DNA of 64,000 nucleotides from Stomoxys calcitrans (taxonomy: Eukaryota; Arthropoda; Insecta; Diptera; Muscidae). The notes beneath the pieces are model-generated. The model saw only the letters and a program-made list of their open reading frames with translations. It made no database searches and was not told the origin of the DNA. Location: contig NC_081556.1 in NCBI RefSeq assembly GCF_963082655.1, forward strand, positions 152,592,389 through 152,656,388. The letters are read 5' to 3'. A program made the translations under genes and the position numbers. Positions 11,635-21,812 of this stretch are shown in pieces. Every line of letters begins with the position of its first letter. Within the stretch, counting starts at the first letter, position 1.

Positions 11635-12345
11635 ATGCAATTTTTAAGTCTCTCTAAACACTTCGTATTAAATGCCTTCGATGGTATGGAACACATTTTA
11701 GATGGCAACAAGCTCTTTAATGTTAATGTTTAATGTCTTTAAAATTTCTTCTAACAAAGTTGAGCATCGTAGGGTGATCCATAATCCGATCATATCAAAA
11801 GTGGGCCAGGTAACAACTCACATGACAACGCGTGCAGTAGACAGCATTTCACCGTTGCTTCAAAAGAAAAAAAAAAAAAAAAACAAACACAATGACCCAA
11901 CTTTCGATCAATAAAATGTTTACTTTAGACACTAAACGGTGCAAAATGTGATAACACCGTTTCGGCCTAATTTATTTATGACTCAAGTTTGTTTTCATTT
12001 CGATTTATTCCAAATGGCTGGGTGGCCGGAAGAGTCATAGTATGATGGCATTATCTGATGATTGGCTAATTAAAATTGAAAAACTATCTTTTCAGTGGAG
12101 TCAGATTGAGTTCAAAAGTACTTTCGATATGTTATGAATTGTATACTCGTAGTTCCTGACTACCGGGTATTTGCCATAAAACTACGATGATGGTGATCAT
12201 GTGTTAGCACACACTTTACAGATGCGGATGAGTAAAGATAGCAAAGCCACCCTCCTTTTTTTTCTTTTTAGCTCATTTTTCATGGGATTACGCGGGTAAG
12301 CTCACCTGCTCGCAGTTTCATATTCAAATCATAGCAACGCATCGC
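11635..12345. other. Upstream region of gene 1; no recognised repeat
   Basis: Apparently unique sequence with an A-run at 11865-11882. Nothing coding was recognised. It lies 0.4-1.1 kb upstream of the gene 1 promoter. Confidence 0.4.
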
Positions 12346-12550
12346 ATAAACATTCCAACATCAGTTGACCATCAAAGGTGTGGGTTATGTGTGGTCTTAG
12401 ATTATTTCTAACTAGAAATGCAAATTTGTGGACGAGAGGTGAAATGGCAAATTTACATAAAATTTGCAAATTTCTCATGGTTCAAAAAAGGTGAAGAAGA
12501 GTGTGCAGAAATCAATGTATCGCGATAGGGGTTTCCTTCGCTCCTTCTCT
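12346..12550 (+). repeat. 205-bp direct repeat, copy 1 (gene 1 upstream region)
   Basis: Matches 16466-16670 over 205 bp with scattered substitutions and no indel, from ATAAACATTCCAACATCAGT to CCTTCGCTCCTTCTCT. The second copy sits inside a decayed LINE, so this is probably a LINE-derived fragment ending about 160 bp upstream of the gene 1 TATA box. Confidence 0.8.
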
Positions 12551-12707
12551 CAAAGATTCGCCCTGAGTTTGATAGTGGCTGTTTTATGTAATCTTAGCCA
12601 GAAATGGAACAAAACGAAATAAAAAAATTTATTCGCAATAATTATGTATGCATCGGCATTGGTTGGAAGAATTATAGCAGGGCGATAATTTTGCAAAAAT
12701 ATTTCGG

Positions 12708-12745
12708 TATAAAGACTGTCAAATGCAACGTCCACAAAACAGTTT
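12708..12745 (+). promoter_or_regulatory. Gene 1 core promoter
   Basis: TATAAA at 12708-12713 is followed about 31 bp later by ACAGTTTG, which resembles the insect initiator TCAGTY. This predicts transcription start near 12740 and a 5' UTR of about 100 nt. Confidence 0.5.
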
Positions 12746-12838
12746 GCCAAACTCTCACCGACGACCAACATTTAGAGCGAAAAACGAAGAAAGAAAAAAA
12801 AAAGAAAATCGAATAGAAAATCATTGCCAGTTGGTAGA

Positions 12839-14362
12839 ATGTGGCCAATTTTAAAATTTGCCCTAATACTGGGCCTGTGTGTGTGTTGTGCCCTAGGCAA
12901 TCCAAAGAAAAGCTCAGCCTCGACAAAGAGCAAAGGTCTGCAGAGGTCGGCGAGCAACATCGAGGAATTACAAAGTCACCCCACCCTATTGCCCATGAAG
13001 TCGGATAAATTTTATGTCAAACGCCGTAAGGCTTCTAGCAAGCGACGAACTGGCAGCAATAGAATATCAGCATCAAAACTCAAAATCGTGGAGGATGATA
13101 TCGGCGACAATCCCAAGTACTCTAGGCTTGAGGAGAATCTCATGGATCGCAACAAAGTGCTGCAAATAAAAGCCGTTAGTCCCTCATCTCATGGCAATCG
13201 CCTATACAGAATTAATTTCGTCGAAGAGAAACCTGAGGATCGCACTTCAATTGTTGCCAATGATAACCTCTCGCCAGATAATTTGGGTAGAGAGTTTTCG
13301 CATCTGAATGTTTTGCAACTGCCATTTTCACTTTTCACAAACAATCCAGGAACAGCTACTCTCAATTCAGATGCCAGTGGGCAAGTGGGAAGTGTGGCTA
13401 GTGCCCTACCGCTAACGGCTGCAAATCCTACCGGCCCAACCTTTGCATTGGCGGCCAACATTCCCTCACCCCTACAATTCTTACAGTCTCTATTTGGAGT
13501 GAATGTAGTACAACCTCAAGCTCAACCTGTTAGAACAACCCCCGAAGTTGCTGCCGATCAGCCGACACACAGCCAAGCCCCTGCCGGTCCTACCACCGTT
13601 GTGCACACAATAATACCTCAAATATCTGCTACGCCACAGAGCCATGGCACTCTGCCACTAAGCGTTTTTCCCATAAGAACTGCCCTGCCAGGCTATTCTT
13701 CTTTGCCAGCTGCTTATTCGGCGGCTTTGCCTTCGCCATTTTCGGCGGGATTATCTGCTGGATTCCCTGGTGGTTTCCCTGGAGGTTTATCTGCTTCCCT
13801 ATATGGGGGATCCCCACTGGCCTCATCTTATTATTTGCCCAATATGTACTCACATTCAGGTCTGCTACCCTTGTTTAGGGGTGCAAATTCTCAAACTACA
13901 ACGACAACTCCACCGCCCCCCACCACCACTACCACTGCGGCGCCCAGTCGCCCCTATCCTTGGTGGCTTCCTTTTCCTAGCATGTTTCCGGGTGCGGGTA
14001 ATTCTGGCACTCCTTACAGTGCAGGTACTGGCACTCGCTGGCAATTGGTTATGGACGCTCCAACATCATTCCGAAGCAATGAAGAGAAAACTACCAGCGA
14101 AGGCGGTGCAACTTCTGCGCTCAGCCGAATCCGTTTTTTGAGACCATTTAGCACGGGAAGAAAACAAAGCAGATCTTTAAATTTGGATCAAGCCATGCTT
14201 TCCACTTCCATGGATGCAGCGGCTAACCAGGAAGAAGTTACCAGTCCCAGTATTTCCGAAGTCGACTCTGTAGAAAGTGATGTGCCAACAACACAATTGC
14301 CCTTGGATGAAACGGTGCAGCAAGATGACGCCTCGATGATGAGTGATTCCATTGTAGAGTAA
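12839..14362 (+). CDS. Gene 1: secreted Pro/Thr-rich 'PWWLP' protein (507 aa)
   Basis: Not recognised as a named protein. The ATG at 12839 is chosen because it starts a clean signal peptide (MWPILKFALILGLCVCCALG, residues 1-20) about 100 nt after a TATA/Inr promoter; the frame could extend five codons upstream only through a TTG. The mature chain opens with basic residues (NPKK), with KRRK and KRR clusters at 61-64 and 68-70 that could be convertase sites. A hydrophobic Ala/Pro/Gly-rich middle (about 170-340) precedes a Thr5-Pro4-Thr5 linker (353-366) and the motif YPWWLPFP (373-380). An RWQL block with W401 follows, then an acidic Ser-rich tail. The linker-PWW-RW order recurs in genes 3 and 4, suggesting a common family acting outside the cell. 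A role as matrix, mucin or glue component is inference. AATAAA lies 23 nt past the stop. Confidence 0.85.
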   Translation: MWPILKFALILGLCVCCALGNPKKSSASTKSKGLQRSASNIEELQSHPTLLPMKSDKFYVKRRKASSKRRTGSNRISASKLKIVEDDIGDNPKYSRLEENLMDRNKVLQIKAVSPSSHGNRLYRINFVEEKPEDRTSIVANDNLSPDNLGREFSHLNVLQLPFSLFTNNPGTATLNSDASGQVGSVASALPLTAANPTGPTFALAANIPSPLQFLQSLFGVNVVQPQAQPVRTTPEVAADQPTHSQAPAGPTTVVHTIIPQISATPQSHGTLPLSVFPIRTALPGYSSLPAAYSAALPSPFSAGLSAGFPGGFPGGLSASLYGGSPLASSYYLPNMYSHSGLLPLFRGANSQTTTTTPPPPTTTTTAAPSRPYPWWLPFPSMFPGAGNSGTPYSAGTGTRWQLVMDAPTSFRSNEEKTTSEGGATSALSRIRFLRPFSTGRKQSRSLNLDQAMLSTSMDAAANQEEVTSPSISEVDSVESDVPTTQLPLDETVQQDDASMMSDSIVE

Positions 14363-14384
14363 CGAGTATTCGAATGAAAACGAA

Positions 14385-14390
14385 AATAAA
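14385..14390 (+). terminator. Gene 1 polyadenylation signal
   Basis: AATAAA 23 nt downstream of the gene 1 stop codon, followed by AT-rich sequence. Confidence 0.65.
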
Positions 14391-14839
14391 ATTTAAAATT
14401 TATTGCTAAATTTTGTGGATTAATTTTTTTTTATTCATGAGACGTAGGAAATGATCTTCAAGGTGAGGAAAGTGGATTGTGTAAAATGTTGGTGCTGACT
14501 TACGATTGCAATCATTCATACAATCTGTTCAATAAACATTTTTTGTAGTTCGAAGTAAAGTTAGTGTCTCCTCTATTGGCAAACACTCTCAAGACATCTG
14601 CCCTGGTAAAGGGCGTTGTATGATGATGCTTAGTCATTGGATGGGTATTGTTGAAGTCCAATATATGATCTGATGCATACGCATTACAGCTGCTTCTCTT
14701 CCGGTTCTAGAAAAAATTGTTCCGCCTTAGCATATCTACTTCACCGCACAGTGATTCGGTGCTAGTATTTTGGGTGAATGTTGAGGTGCTTTCCTATTAG
14801 CTTGCAGAAAAAAGGAACCCTAGAAGATTCAGGAAACAA
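14391..14839. other. Spacer, nothing recognised
   Basis: No repeat family, promoter or convincing frame. Confidence 0.4.
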
Positions 14840-15180
14840 AGCCAAGGAGCATTTATTACCCAATTTCTCCAGAATTTGGAACAGTTAGTCCAGATGGTTC
14901 AGATCGATCTAAATTTGAGTTTATGTATGCAGTCGCCATATAGACCGATCTTCCAATTTAAGATGTTGAGCCCATTATAGTCCCCTATACTATACAACAT
15001 AGCTGCAATGTTTTACAAGGAGTTATTGTAGGCCCTCGTAATCCTTGCCCAATATGGGGACTTAATTTCAAAATGGCCAACATATAGATTGATATGGGTA
15101 AGTTCGGATGTAAACGAAAGGTTTGAGCTTCTTATCGAACATATTATAAGTTGCAATCTGCTACATACAGCGTTCTCTCG
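14840..15180 (-). repeat. Family B repeat fragment
   Basis: Contains 'ttacccaatttctccagaat', 'ccatatagaccgatcttcc' and related family B words in degenerate form. Confidence 0.6.
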
Positions 15181-15195
15181 CTGTCAAGGAATATA

Positions 15196-15431
15196 TTGGG
15201 TTGCCCAAAAAGTAATTGCGGATTTTTCCTATAGTCGGCGATGACAAATTTTTTCACAGCTTGTGACTCTGTAATTGCATTCTTTCTTCTGTCAGTTATC
15301 AGCTGTTACTTTTAGCTTGCTTTAGAAAAAAAGTGTAAAAAAGTATATTTGATTAAAGTTCATTCTAAGTTTTATTAAAAATGCATTTACTTTCTTTTAA
15401 AAAATCCGCAATTACTTATTGGGCAACCCAA
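15196..15431 (+). mobile_element. Mariner-derived MITE, copy 3
   Basis: 236 bp with both terminal inverted repeats, flanked by TA. It abuts the LINE relic that starts immediately downstream. Confidence 0.9.
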
Positions 15432-16027
15432 TACAATGGTAGCATTTCCTAACATAGAAGGTGCTTTCAATAATGTTAAACCCTCGTCAATCATGAAAGA
15501 GTTTGAGTTTCTAGGCATCAATTCTACCGTAAGAAAGTTTATTATCGGCAGGCTTGGGATCTGTGGATCTAAAAAGATGGGTCAGCAAAGGAACATCTCA
15601 AGGAGGTGTACTGTCTTTTATTGCCTCTGGAGGAAAAAGGTGTAAAAGTGGTCTTGTATGCTGGTGACATGGCGATTGGGGTTAGTTGAAAGATTTCTAG
15701 CCCTAATAGAGATATGCTTCAGCTCTACCAGCAACAGCAAAGTGGGCCGAGAATGGTCTAGACGTAAATCCATGCCAAACAGAAGTAGTTCTTTTAAGCA
15801 GGTGATAAAAGTTACCTACCGTGGCACCTGTCTCCTTCGAAGGAGAAAATGTTCCATTTACACAAAGCGCAAAATACCTGTGTGTTTTGCTGGACAGGAT
15901 ATAAAACTTCAAATTAATCATTTTGAAAAGAGCAAGAAAGGCAACTCTTGCCCTATACACCTGCGGGAGAGCCATTGTCAAAAGTTTTGGGTTTAGATCG
16001 CGCGTCATGCATTGGGTATATACTGTA

Positions 16028-16287
16028 GTTGTCAGACCTATAATGCTATATGGTGTTGTGGTCTGGTGGACGGTCCACCTACTTAATACTCAAGCGAAAC
16101 CAAAGGTTTGTTCATCACAGCCGCATTGAGGTCGATACCATCTGATGCACTGATGCAGTTGTCAGACCTATAATGCAATATGGTGTATTGGTCTGGTGGA
16201 CGGTCCACCTACTCAATACTCAACCATAACCAAAGGTTTGTTCATCACAGCCGCATTGAGGTCGATACCATCTGATGCACTGAACTT
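16028..16287 (+). repeat. 130-bp tandem duplication in the LINE relic
   Basis: The segment starting GTTGTCAGACCTATAATGC occurs at 16028 and again at 16158, with the following sequence (GGACGGTCCACCTACT, GGTCGATACCATCTGATGCA) repeated in the same order. A few substitutions separate the copies. Confidence 0.85.
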
Positions 16288-16465
16288 AATGCTACATCTA
16301 ATGCCTCTGGACATAATGGCTAAACAAATTGCTGCGACCATTGCCGGCTATGTACACTGTGTTATCCTTGATACAATATCCGATGTTCCAGGCAGTGTGG
16401 ATTACACCCTACCTGAGCTGTTTTTTGTTCAAAAGTACTGTACCACTATTCCTGATAGCATCAGG

Positions 16466-16670
16466 ATAAACATTCCAACATCAGTTGACCATCAAAGGTG
16501 TGGGTTATGTGTTGTCTTAAATTATTTCTAACTAGAAATGCAAATTCGTGGACGAGAGGTGAAATGGCAAATTTGCATAAAATTTGCAAACTTCCCATGA
16601 TTCAAAAAAAGCGAGGAAGAGTGTGCAGAAATCAATGAATTGCGAAAGGGGTTTCCTTCGCTCCTTCTCT
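16466..16670 (+). repeat. 205-bp direct repeat, copy 2 (inside the LINE relic)
   Basis: Counterpart of 12346-12550, lying between the RT-thumb and RNase H parts of the LINE. Confidence 0.8.
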
Positions 16671-17340
16671 TTGAGAACCAATTGGAACTACGATATCCCT
16701 GACAATAGAAGTTACATAGACTTCTATACGGATGGTTCCAAACTAGACGAGCAGGTGGGCTTTGGGGTGTACTCTTAAAGTTTCCCGACCACTGCAGTGT
16801 GTATCAAGCGGAGATCCTTGCAATTAAGGAAGTGGGGGAATGACTAAGATATAATGTCCTAACTACAATTGGCAGACAGACAGGCAGCCATTAAATCCCT
16901 GGAGAACGTATTTCGAAACACAAAAACCCCCCTCGACTGTAGCAGATCTCTCAATGGCTGAATAGTTCGAAATTCACCTGTTCTATGTGACGGGCCACAG
17001 AGATATCCCAGGGAATTGTAAAGTGGGCGAGCTTGCGAGACAAGGAGCCTACACATTTCAGGGATACTGGAATCTGTGGTTATGCCTCTATCGACATGTA
17101 AGCTAAGTTTTTAGGACCAGGCCCGAGGAGGCTATGAGCACTCCAAAACTATGTGGTCTAATCTAGACTTGAAGAGGTCTACCGCTTTGCTGTCACTGGC
17201 TAGAACAGACATCTCAGTCATTGCGTCCGTCATGACAGGTCACTGTCTAATCGGAAAACATGCTGACAGACTAAAGGTTGCCAGCAAAGACTTTTGCAGA
17301 AGCTGTGAGGACATCGAAGAAGAATAGACTATAGAACGCA

Positions 17341-18092
17341 TTTATTGTCCGATATCGCCAAAATTTAGGACAGTGAGTTAAGTTAAGCCCCTTGACTTAC
17401 TTCTGCAATGTGGCACAGATATAGCTGCCATATAGACCGATCTCTCGGTTTTAGGTTTTGGGCCATAAAAAGCGCATTTATGGTCCGATGTCGACGCAAT
17501 TTGGGGCAGTGAGTTGTATTAGGCCCAGCGACATCCTTCGTCAATTTGGCTCAGATCGATCCAGATTTGGATATAGCTGGCATATAGACCGGTCTTTCGA
17601 TTTAATGTTTTGGGCCCAAAAAAGGAGCATTTATTGTCCAATGTTGCCTAAATGTGGGACAGAGAGTTAAGTTAAGCCCGTTCACATATTTCTCCAATTC
17701 GGTCTAGATCGATCAGGATTTGCATATAGCTGCCATATAGACCGATATCTCGATTTAAAGTCTTGGCCCAAAAAAGGCGCATTTATAAACCGATTTATCT
17801 GAAATTTGACACATAGACTTATGTTAGGCTTTTGGACATCCGTGTCGTATATGGTTCAGATCGGTTTATTTATAGATATAGCTACTAAAAAGACCAACAT
17901 ATTGTTATACACAATTGAACAAAGGCTTGTACTTATTAGTATTTGGTCCAAATCGGATCATATTTCGATATAACTGTTTGGGTCATAAGGTATGCAATTT
18001 TCACCGGATTTTGTTGAAAGGTGGTTTTCATATATACCCGAGATGGGTATCCAAAGTGGGGGCCTGTCGAACTTAACGCCTTTTTACTTGTT
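17341..18092 (+). repeat. Family B element
   Basis: About four units ('tgccatatagaccgatctct', 'gcgcatttatggtccgatgt', 'gggacagagagttaagtta'), then the right end GGTATCCAAAGTGGGGGCCT and CTTTTTACTTGTTAC. The terminal hairpin is degraded. Confidence 0.75.
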
Positions 18093-18475
18093 ACCTATAG
18101 GTGTAGGCACCGCCCGTCTTTTGCCTTTCCGTACTGGTTTACTTTGTTAACGTTACACTTTATCTCAGTGTGCCCCAGATAAAAATATGTGCTTCGCTAA
18201 AAATGGCATATATTGGTCAACTTTACAAGTTATCATTAAAATATAACATTTTAGCAAAAAATCTTTTGATTACAACAAAGGCCTTGTAAACAAAACCATG
18301 CTTCATTTCCCTTTCTTAGTGCTTTCGCTTATTTTGTTCTATAATTCCATTGTGTTACACAGTCTTCATATGGTTTGGAAATGTAAAAGCAATGGTTATT
18401 GTCATTGTTATTTAAATAAAGAGATTAGAATGAATGGGCCAGAAAACCATTGATGGACAACCAAATTTTGTTGCA
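18093..18475. other. Gene 2 upstream region
   Basis: AT-rich, with no repeat family recognised. It leads into the gene 2 TATA box. Confidence 0.4.
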
Positions 18476-18517
18476 TATAAAATAACATCAATCTAACATG
18501 GGTTTAGTTATTCACTT
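18476..18517 (+). promoter_or_regulatory. Gene 2 core promoter
   Basis: TATAAA at 18476-18481. The initiator-like TTAGTT places A+1 at 18506, 30 nt from the start of the TATA box. An upstream in-frame ATG at 18498 lies before this start site, so the ATG at 18549 is preferred. Confidence 0.5.
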
Positions 18518-18548
18518 ACCAATCGTTCACCGAGTTGTTCAGCAAAAA

Positions 18549-19385
18549 ATGCTGAAGCCCTTGGTATTCTATCTAGCGGCTGTCTCTGCTTTGACAGCAT
18601 GCCTAGCAGAGCCGCGTCGCAAGTCCAGTTCCCATTACCAAGCTCAGAGACAAAGAGATAGTTCTCCAGCTGTTGAAAGCAATGGATTTCCAAGGTTCAT
18701 CTCTGAGGATGAAGATTTTCCCGATTTGTCATCAACAGCTGCTGGCGATTATTCCTCTGGCCGAAGTGTACAGCTGCCATCAAGGAATTTATTAGTGCCG
18801 GTGTCTTTGGATCAACTGACAAATATTCTGGTGACTAAAACATCACCGCCTACAACCAAAAAACCCAATTCACCAAAAGCACCATACTATCCACCATATT
18901 ATGGCTATTATCCTCCACCACCGTATTATCCAAATCCTTATTATCCATACCCGCTGCCACCACATTATACTACAACCACAACGAAAGCACCAACAACGAC
19001 TACCACTCGAGATCCAACTACTACAACTACCACCTTGGCTCCAACTACCACCACAGTAAGACCACATTTTCCACATCCATATTATCCACCTTATTATGGA
19101 TATTATCCTTCACCACCGCATTACTATCCACCACCACCACCACCCTATTACGGATATCCTCCATATTACACTCCTCCACATTTTCATTCACATCCTCACC
19201 CACATCCTCATCCTCATTATCCGCGACCCACAACTACTGTGCCTCCAACAACAACAACTACTACTGAGCCACCCACCTCCACTACAACTGTGGATCCCAC
19301 ACAAACCACCACAACTGAAGATCCTGACATGACCACAACCACGGTAGATCCCCTCATGATGCGATCGCCTTGGTGGTTCCAATAG
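18549..19385 (+). CDS. Gene 2: secreted Tyr/Pro/His/Thr-rich protein ending in PWWFQ (278 aa)
   Basis: Not recognised as a named protein. The ATG at 18549 is chosen over 18498 because the TATA box predicts transcription from about 18506. A signal peptide (MLKPLVFYLAAVSALTACLA, 1-20) is followed by EPRRK, as in genes 3 and 4. VSLDQLTNILVTK (85-97) closely parallels a segment of gene 4. The rest is low complexity: Tyr/Pro-rich (112-140), Thr-rich (141-170), a second Tyr/Pro block (about 177-220), a His-Pro run (221-234) and Thr repeats (238-266). PWW is at 274-276 and the chain ends two residues later, so the tail present in genes 1, 3 and 4 is absent. Tyr/Pro-rich blocks resemble extracellular matrix or secreted fibre proteins, and the His run could bind metal; both are inference. 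Confidence 0.85.
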   Translation: MLKPLVFYLAAVSALTACLAEPRRKSSSHYQAQRQRDSSPAVESNGFPRFISEDEDFPDLSSTAAGDYSSGRSVQLPSRNLLVPVSLDQLTNILVTKTSPPTTKKPNSPKAPYYPPYYGYYPPPPYYPNPYYPYPLPPHYTTTTTKAPTTTTTRDPTTTTTTLAPTTTTVRPHFPHPYYPPYYGYYPSPPHYYPPPPPPYYGYPPYYTPPHFHSHPHPHPHPHYPRPTTTVPPTTTTTTEPPTSTTTVDPTQTTTTEDPDMTTTTVDPLMMRSPWWFQ

Positions 19386-19403
19386 TTCCCTGGACAAACT
19401 ACT

Positions 19404-19409
19404 AATAAA
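19404..19409 (+). terminator. Gene 2 polyadenylation signal
   Basis: AATAAA 18 nt after the gene 2 stop codon. Confidence 0.6.
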
Positions 19410-19768
19410 AAAACGAGATAAAAATATCAAAATTTTCATTTTTTTTTTTCCAACTGTCATAACTGCGTTTTCCCACCCAACTATAAAAGGTAAGGGAAAT
19501 GATTTCTGAAAACGGTTACAAAGTGTGGAATAAGTCGTTAATAAAATCAAATTGGCTCTAATGCCGCACAATGGCAGCGCGGGTTCAGTTAAGGTTTTAC
19601 TTTTCTTGAAACATTGGGGGGGAGGACCACGAATATTTGTCAGACTAACAAATGAGGTAGGGTCGAATAGTCCAGGGGTAGTACGATTTCGTTTCAGACA
19701 ACGAAAATGTCAATACAACAGTCATGGCCGTCGCCTCGAAGGATGATAGAAGAAATAGAGTAGAAAGG
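19410..19768. other. Spacer, nothing recognised
   Basis: No repeat or convincing coding frame. Confidence 0.4.
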
Positions 19769-19844
19769 GTGATTTTTTAGCAATTAAATTTTTGGCAACA
19801 CTGGTTTAAACAGCTCATGCTCGTTTCGTTGTTGTTGTTGTTGA

Positions 19845-20205
19845 AACCATATTTGCCTGCAGAGGTGGCAATCCTTGTAATGCTCCTTTAGAACGCCGCT
19901 TGAACAGGGTGGCCAATGGTTATTTAAAGGCGCCTATTACTAGCCTTGTAATATCAGGCACCATAGGCACTCAGTTTTTGTGCAAGAGCCGGTGCGGCCC
20001 GGCCTCTCACACAACTCTCCGCTCGATACCGTTGAGTGTCCGCGACTGTCGTTGCAGCATTCCACTGTCCACAACTCTGGATGCACCCAGAAGCTCGTAG
20101 CTATGCTTCTCGTAACAGAAATGAACACCACACAGATCGGACCTCAATGTTCCAGCCTGTATGGTGCTCACCCCAATCCCGGTGTGCACAGTCAATCATC
20201 ATGAG
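19845..20205. repeat. Dispersed repeat F, copy 2
   Basis: Parallels 1565-1986: 'ggttatttaaaggcgcc', 'cactcag', 'agagccggtgcgg', and CACCACACAGATCGG ... CCTGTATGGTGCTC near 20126-20170. Class unknown. Confidence 0.5.
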
Positions 20206-20409
20206 TTTCACTGTCAAACATCATCAGTTTAACCATGAATTCTCTTACAAACGAACATTTTGTTATCAAAATGCATGCTCTGCTAAGAAAGTTCATCGCG
20301 CATTTCTGTGTCTTTAGAAGCTCATTTTTGGCTCAATGACTACGTAAATAAGCAGAATTGTCGATTTTGGAGTGGAGATCACCCAGCAGCATTGCAAGAG
20401 CTATCAATG

Positions 20410-20580
20410 CAAATTGCAAATTTTGCCCATGAACATTCCACTAAGGAAAGGGAGCCCACTTCTCACATATCAATGACTGCAGTCCGATTCTAGTTTAAGC
20501 TTAATGATAAGGGGCCTTCTTTTTATAGCCGAGGCCGAAAGGCGTGCCGCAGTGCGACACCTCTTTGGAGAGAAGTTTTT
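20410..20580 (-). mobile_element. 5'-truncated SINE inserted in a transposase relic
   Basis: Reverse complement of the body and tail of the SINE at 22700-23040 (CCAAAGAGGTGTCGCACTGC, TTGAACTAGAATCGGACTGC-like, tail GCAAAATTTGCAATTTGC). It replaces about 30 bp of the transposase between ELSMQ and GWAGG. Confidence 0.7.
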
Positions 20581-20765
20581 ATGGGCTGGTGGCATCATTG
20601 GGCAGTACTTCTTCAAAGATGATACGAATCGTAATGCAAGAGCTTGACTTGCATGACATGTGGCTTTAACAAGACAGTGCCACACAGCACGTTGTTGGTT
20701 TAAGTGGCAGTCGACCATCAGACTCACTAAGACGTTTTCGTCCATTATGATACCACAGGAACAGA

Positions 20766-21261
20766 AGAAGGAAGATGCCTTCTAGTTCCTAACGTTAAAC
20801 CATCCAGATCGATTTAAATAGCCCAACAACTTGCGAATGTTCACATTCGCTAAATCAGGCTGGTTCCCAAAGAAATGCTAATGCGGGACACACACAGAAT
20901 GTGTTCTATAGTCTCTTCTTCTTCGATGTACTCACAGCTTCTGAAAAAGTAGTTGCTGGCAACCTTCAGTCTATCGGCTTGTCTTCCGATTAGACAGTAA
21001 CCTGTCATGACGGACACAATGACCGAGACGTCTGTTCTAGCCAGTGACAGCAAAGCGGTAGATCTCTTCATTATTCCACATAGTTTTGAAGTGCTCACAG
21101 CCCCCTTATTGTGACCATCTATCATTCGTTATCGTTCGGGCCTGGTCCTGAAAAGTTAGCATACATGTCGTTAGAGGCATGCCCACAGATTCCAGTATCC
21201 CTGGAATGTGTAATGCAGTTCCCAGTCTCGCAAGCTCGTCCGCTTTACAAATCCCTGGGAT
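20766..21261 (-). pseudogene. LINE C-terminal relic
   Basis: The minus strand reads STALLSLARTDVSVIVSVMT, GYCLIGRQADRLKVASNYFF and CEYIEEEETIEHILC, the Cys-rich C terminus after RNase H in R1/LOA-like LINEs. Its + strand homologue is at about 17150-17340. Confidence 0.65.
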
Positions 21262-21812
21262 AAGTATGGTTCAAATCGATCCATAAGCTGATAGAGCTGC
21301 CCTATAAACTGATCTGGGGTCTTGACTTCTTGAGCCACTAGAGGGCGCAATACCGATTTGGCTGAATCATAAGTCAAGGCTCAAGAAGTCAAGACCCAAG
21401 ATCGATTTATATGGCAGCTATATCAGGATATGGACCGATTCGAATCATACTTAGCACAGTTATTGGATCTCATAACAAAATACTACGTACAAAATTTCAG
21501 TCAAATCGGATAAGAATTGCGCGCTCTAGAGGCTCAAGAAGTCAAGACCCAAGATCGGTTTATATGGCAGCTATATCAAAACATGGACCGATATGGCCCA
21601 TTTACAATACCAACCGACCTACACTAATAAGAAGTATTTGTGCAAAATTTCAAGCGGCTAGCTTTACTCCTTAGGAAGTTAGCGTGCTTTCGACAGACAG
21701 ACGGAAGGGCGGACGGACAGGCGGACGGACATGGCTAGATCGACATAAAATGTCACGACGATCAAGAATATATATACTTTATGTATATTTACAGTAGTTA
21801 CAAACAGAATGA
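21262..21812 (-). repeat. Family A element (partial)
   Basis: Units with 'gatttatatggcagctatat', then 'ccaaccgacctacactaataag', GACAGACGGAAGGGCGGACG and 'aagaatatatatactttatg'. It ends at 'agttacaaacagaatga', without the last 40 bp of the left end. It sits between two LINE pieces. Confidence 0.75.

Larger units (their letters stand above)
15432..17340 (+). pseudogene. Decayed R1/LOA-like LINE (RT to RNase H)
   Basis: The plus strand reads PNIEGAFNNV (RT motif, about 15450), then LALYTCGRAI and VYTVVVRPIMLYGVVVWW (thumb, about 15940-16070). IAATIAGYVHC (about 16340), an RNase H start YIDFYTDGSKLDEQVGFGVY (about 16710-16775) and LIGKHADRLKVAS (about 17250) follow. Many frameshifts and stops and two internal repeats show it is long dead. 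Related sequence lies at 20766-21261 (-) and 21813-22439 (+). Confidence 0.75.
19769..20765 (+). pseudogene. Tc1/IS630-like transposon relic, interrupted
   Basis: The left end shares GGCAACACTGGTTTAAACAG with the inverted counterpart near 61800-61830. Repeat F interrupts it (19845-20205). Then, in broken frames: NQMHALLRKFIA-region, AHFWLNDYVNKQNCRFWSGD (about 20312-20370), a SINE insertion (20410-20580), WAGGIIGQYFFKDDTNR (about 20580-20632), MQELDLHDMWL and a QDSATQH block. These are the catalytic-core blocks (KQNCRFW, GLWAGGIIGPYFF, QQDGATCHT) of an IS630/Tc1-superfamily transposase found in many insects. It is frameshifted and not functional. Confidence 0.7.

Noticed and set aside
12824..12838. 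Upstream extension of gene 1 by five codons
   Set aside because: Would start at TTG. The ATG at 12839 gives a proper signal peptide.
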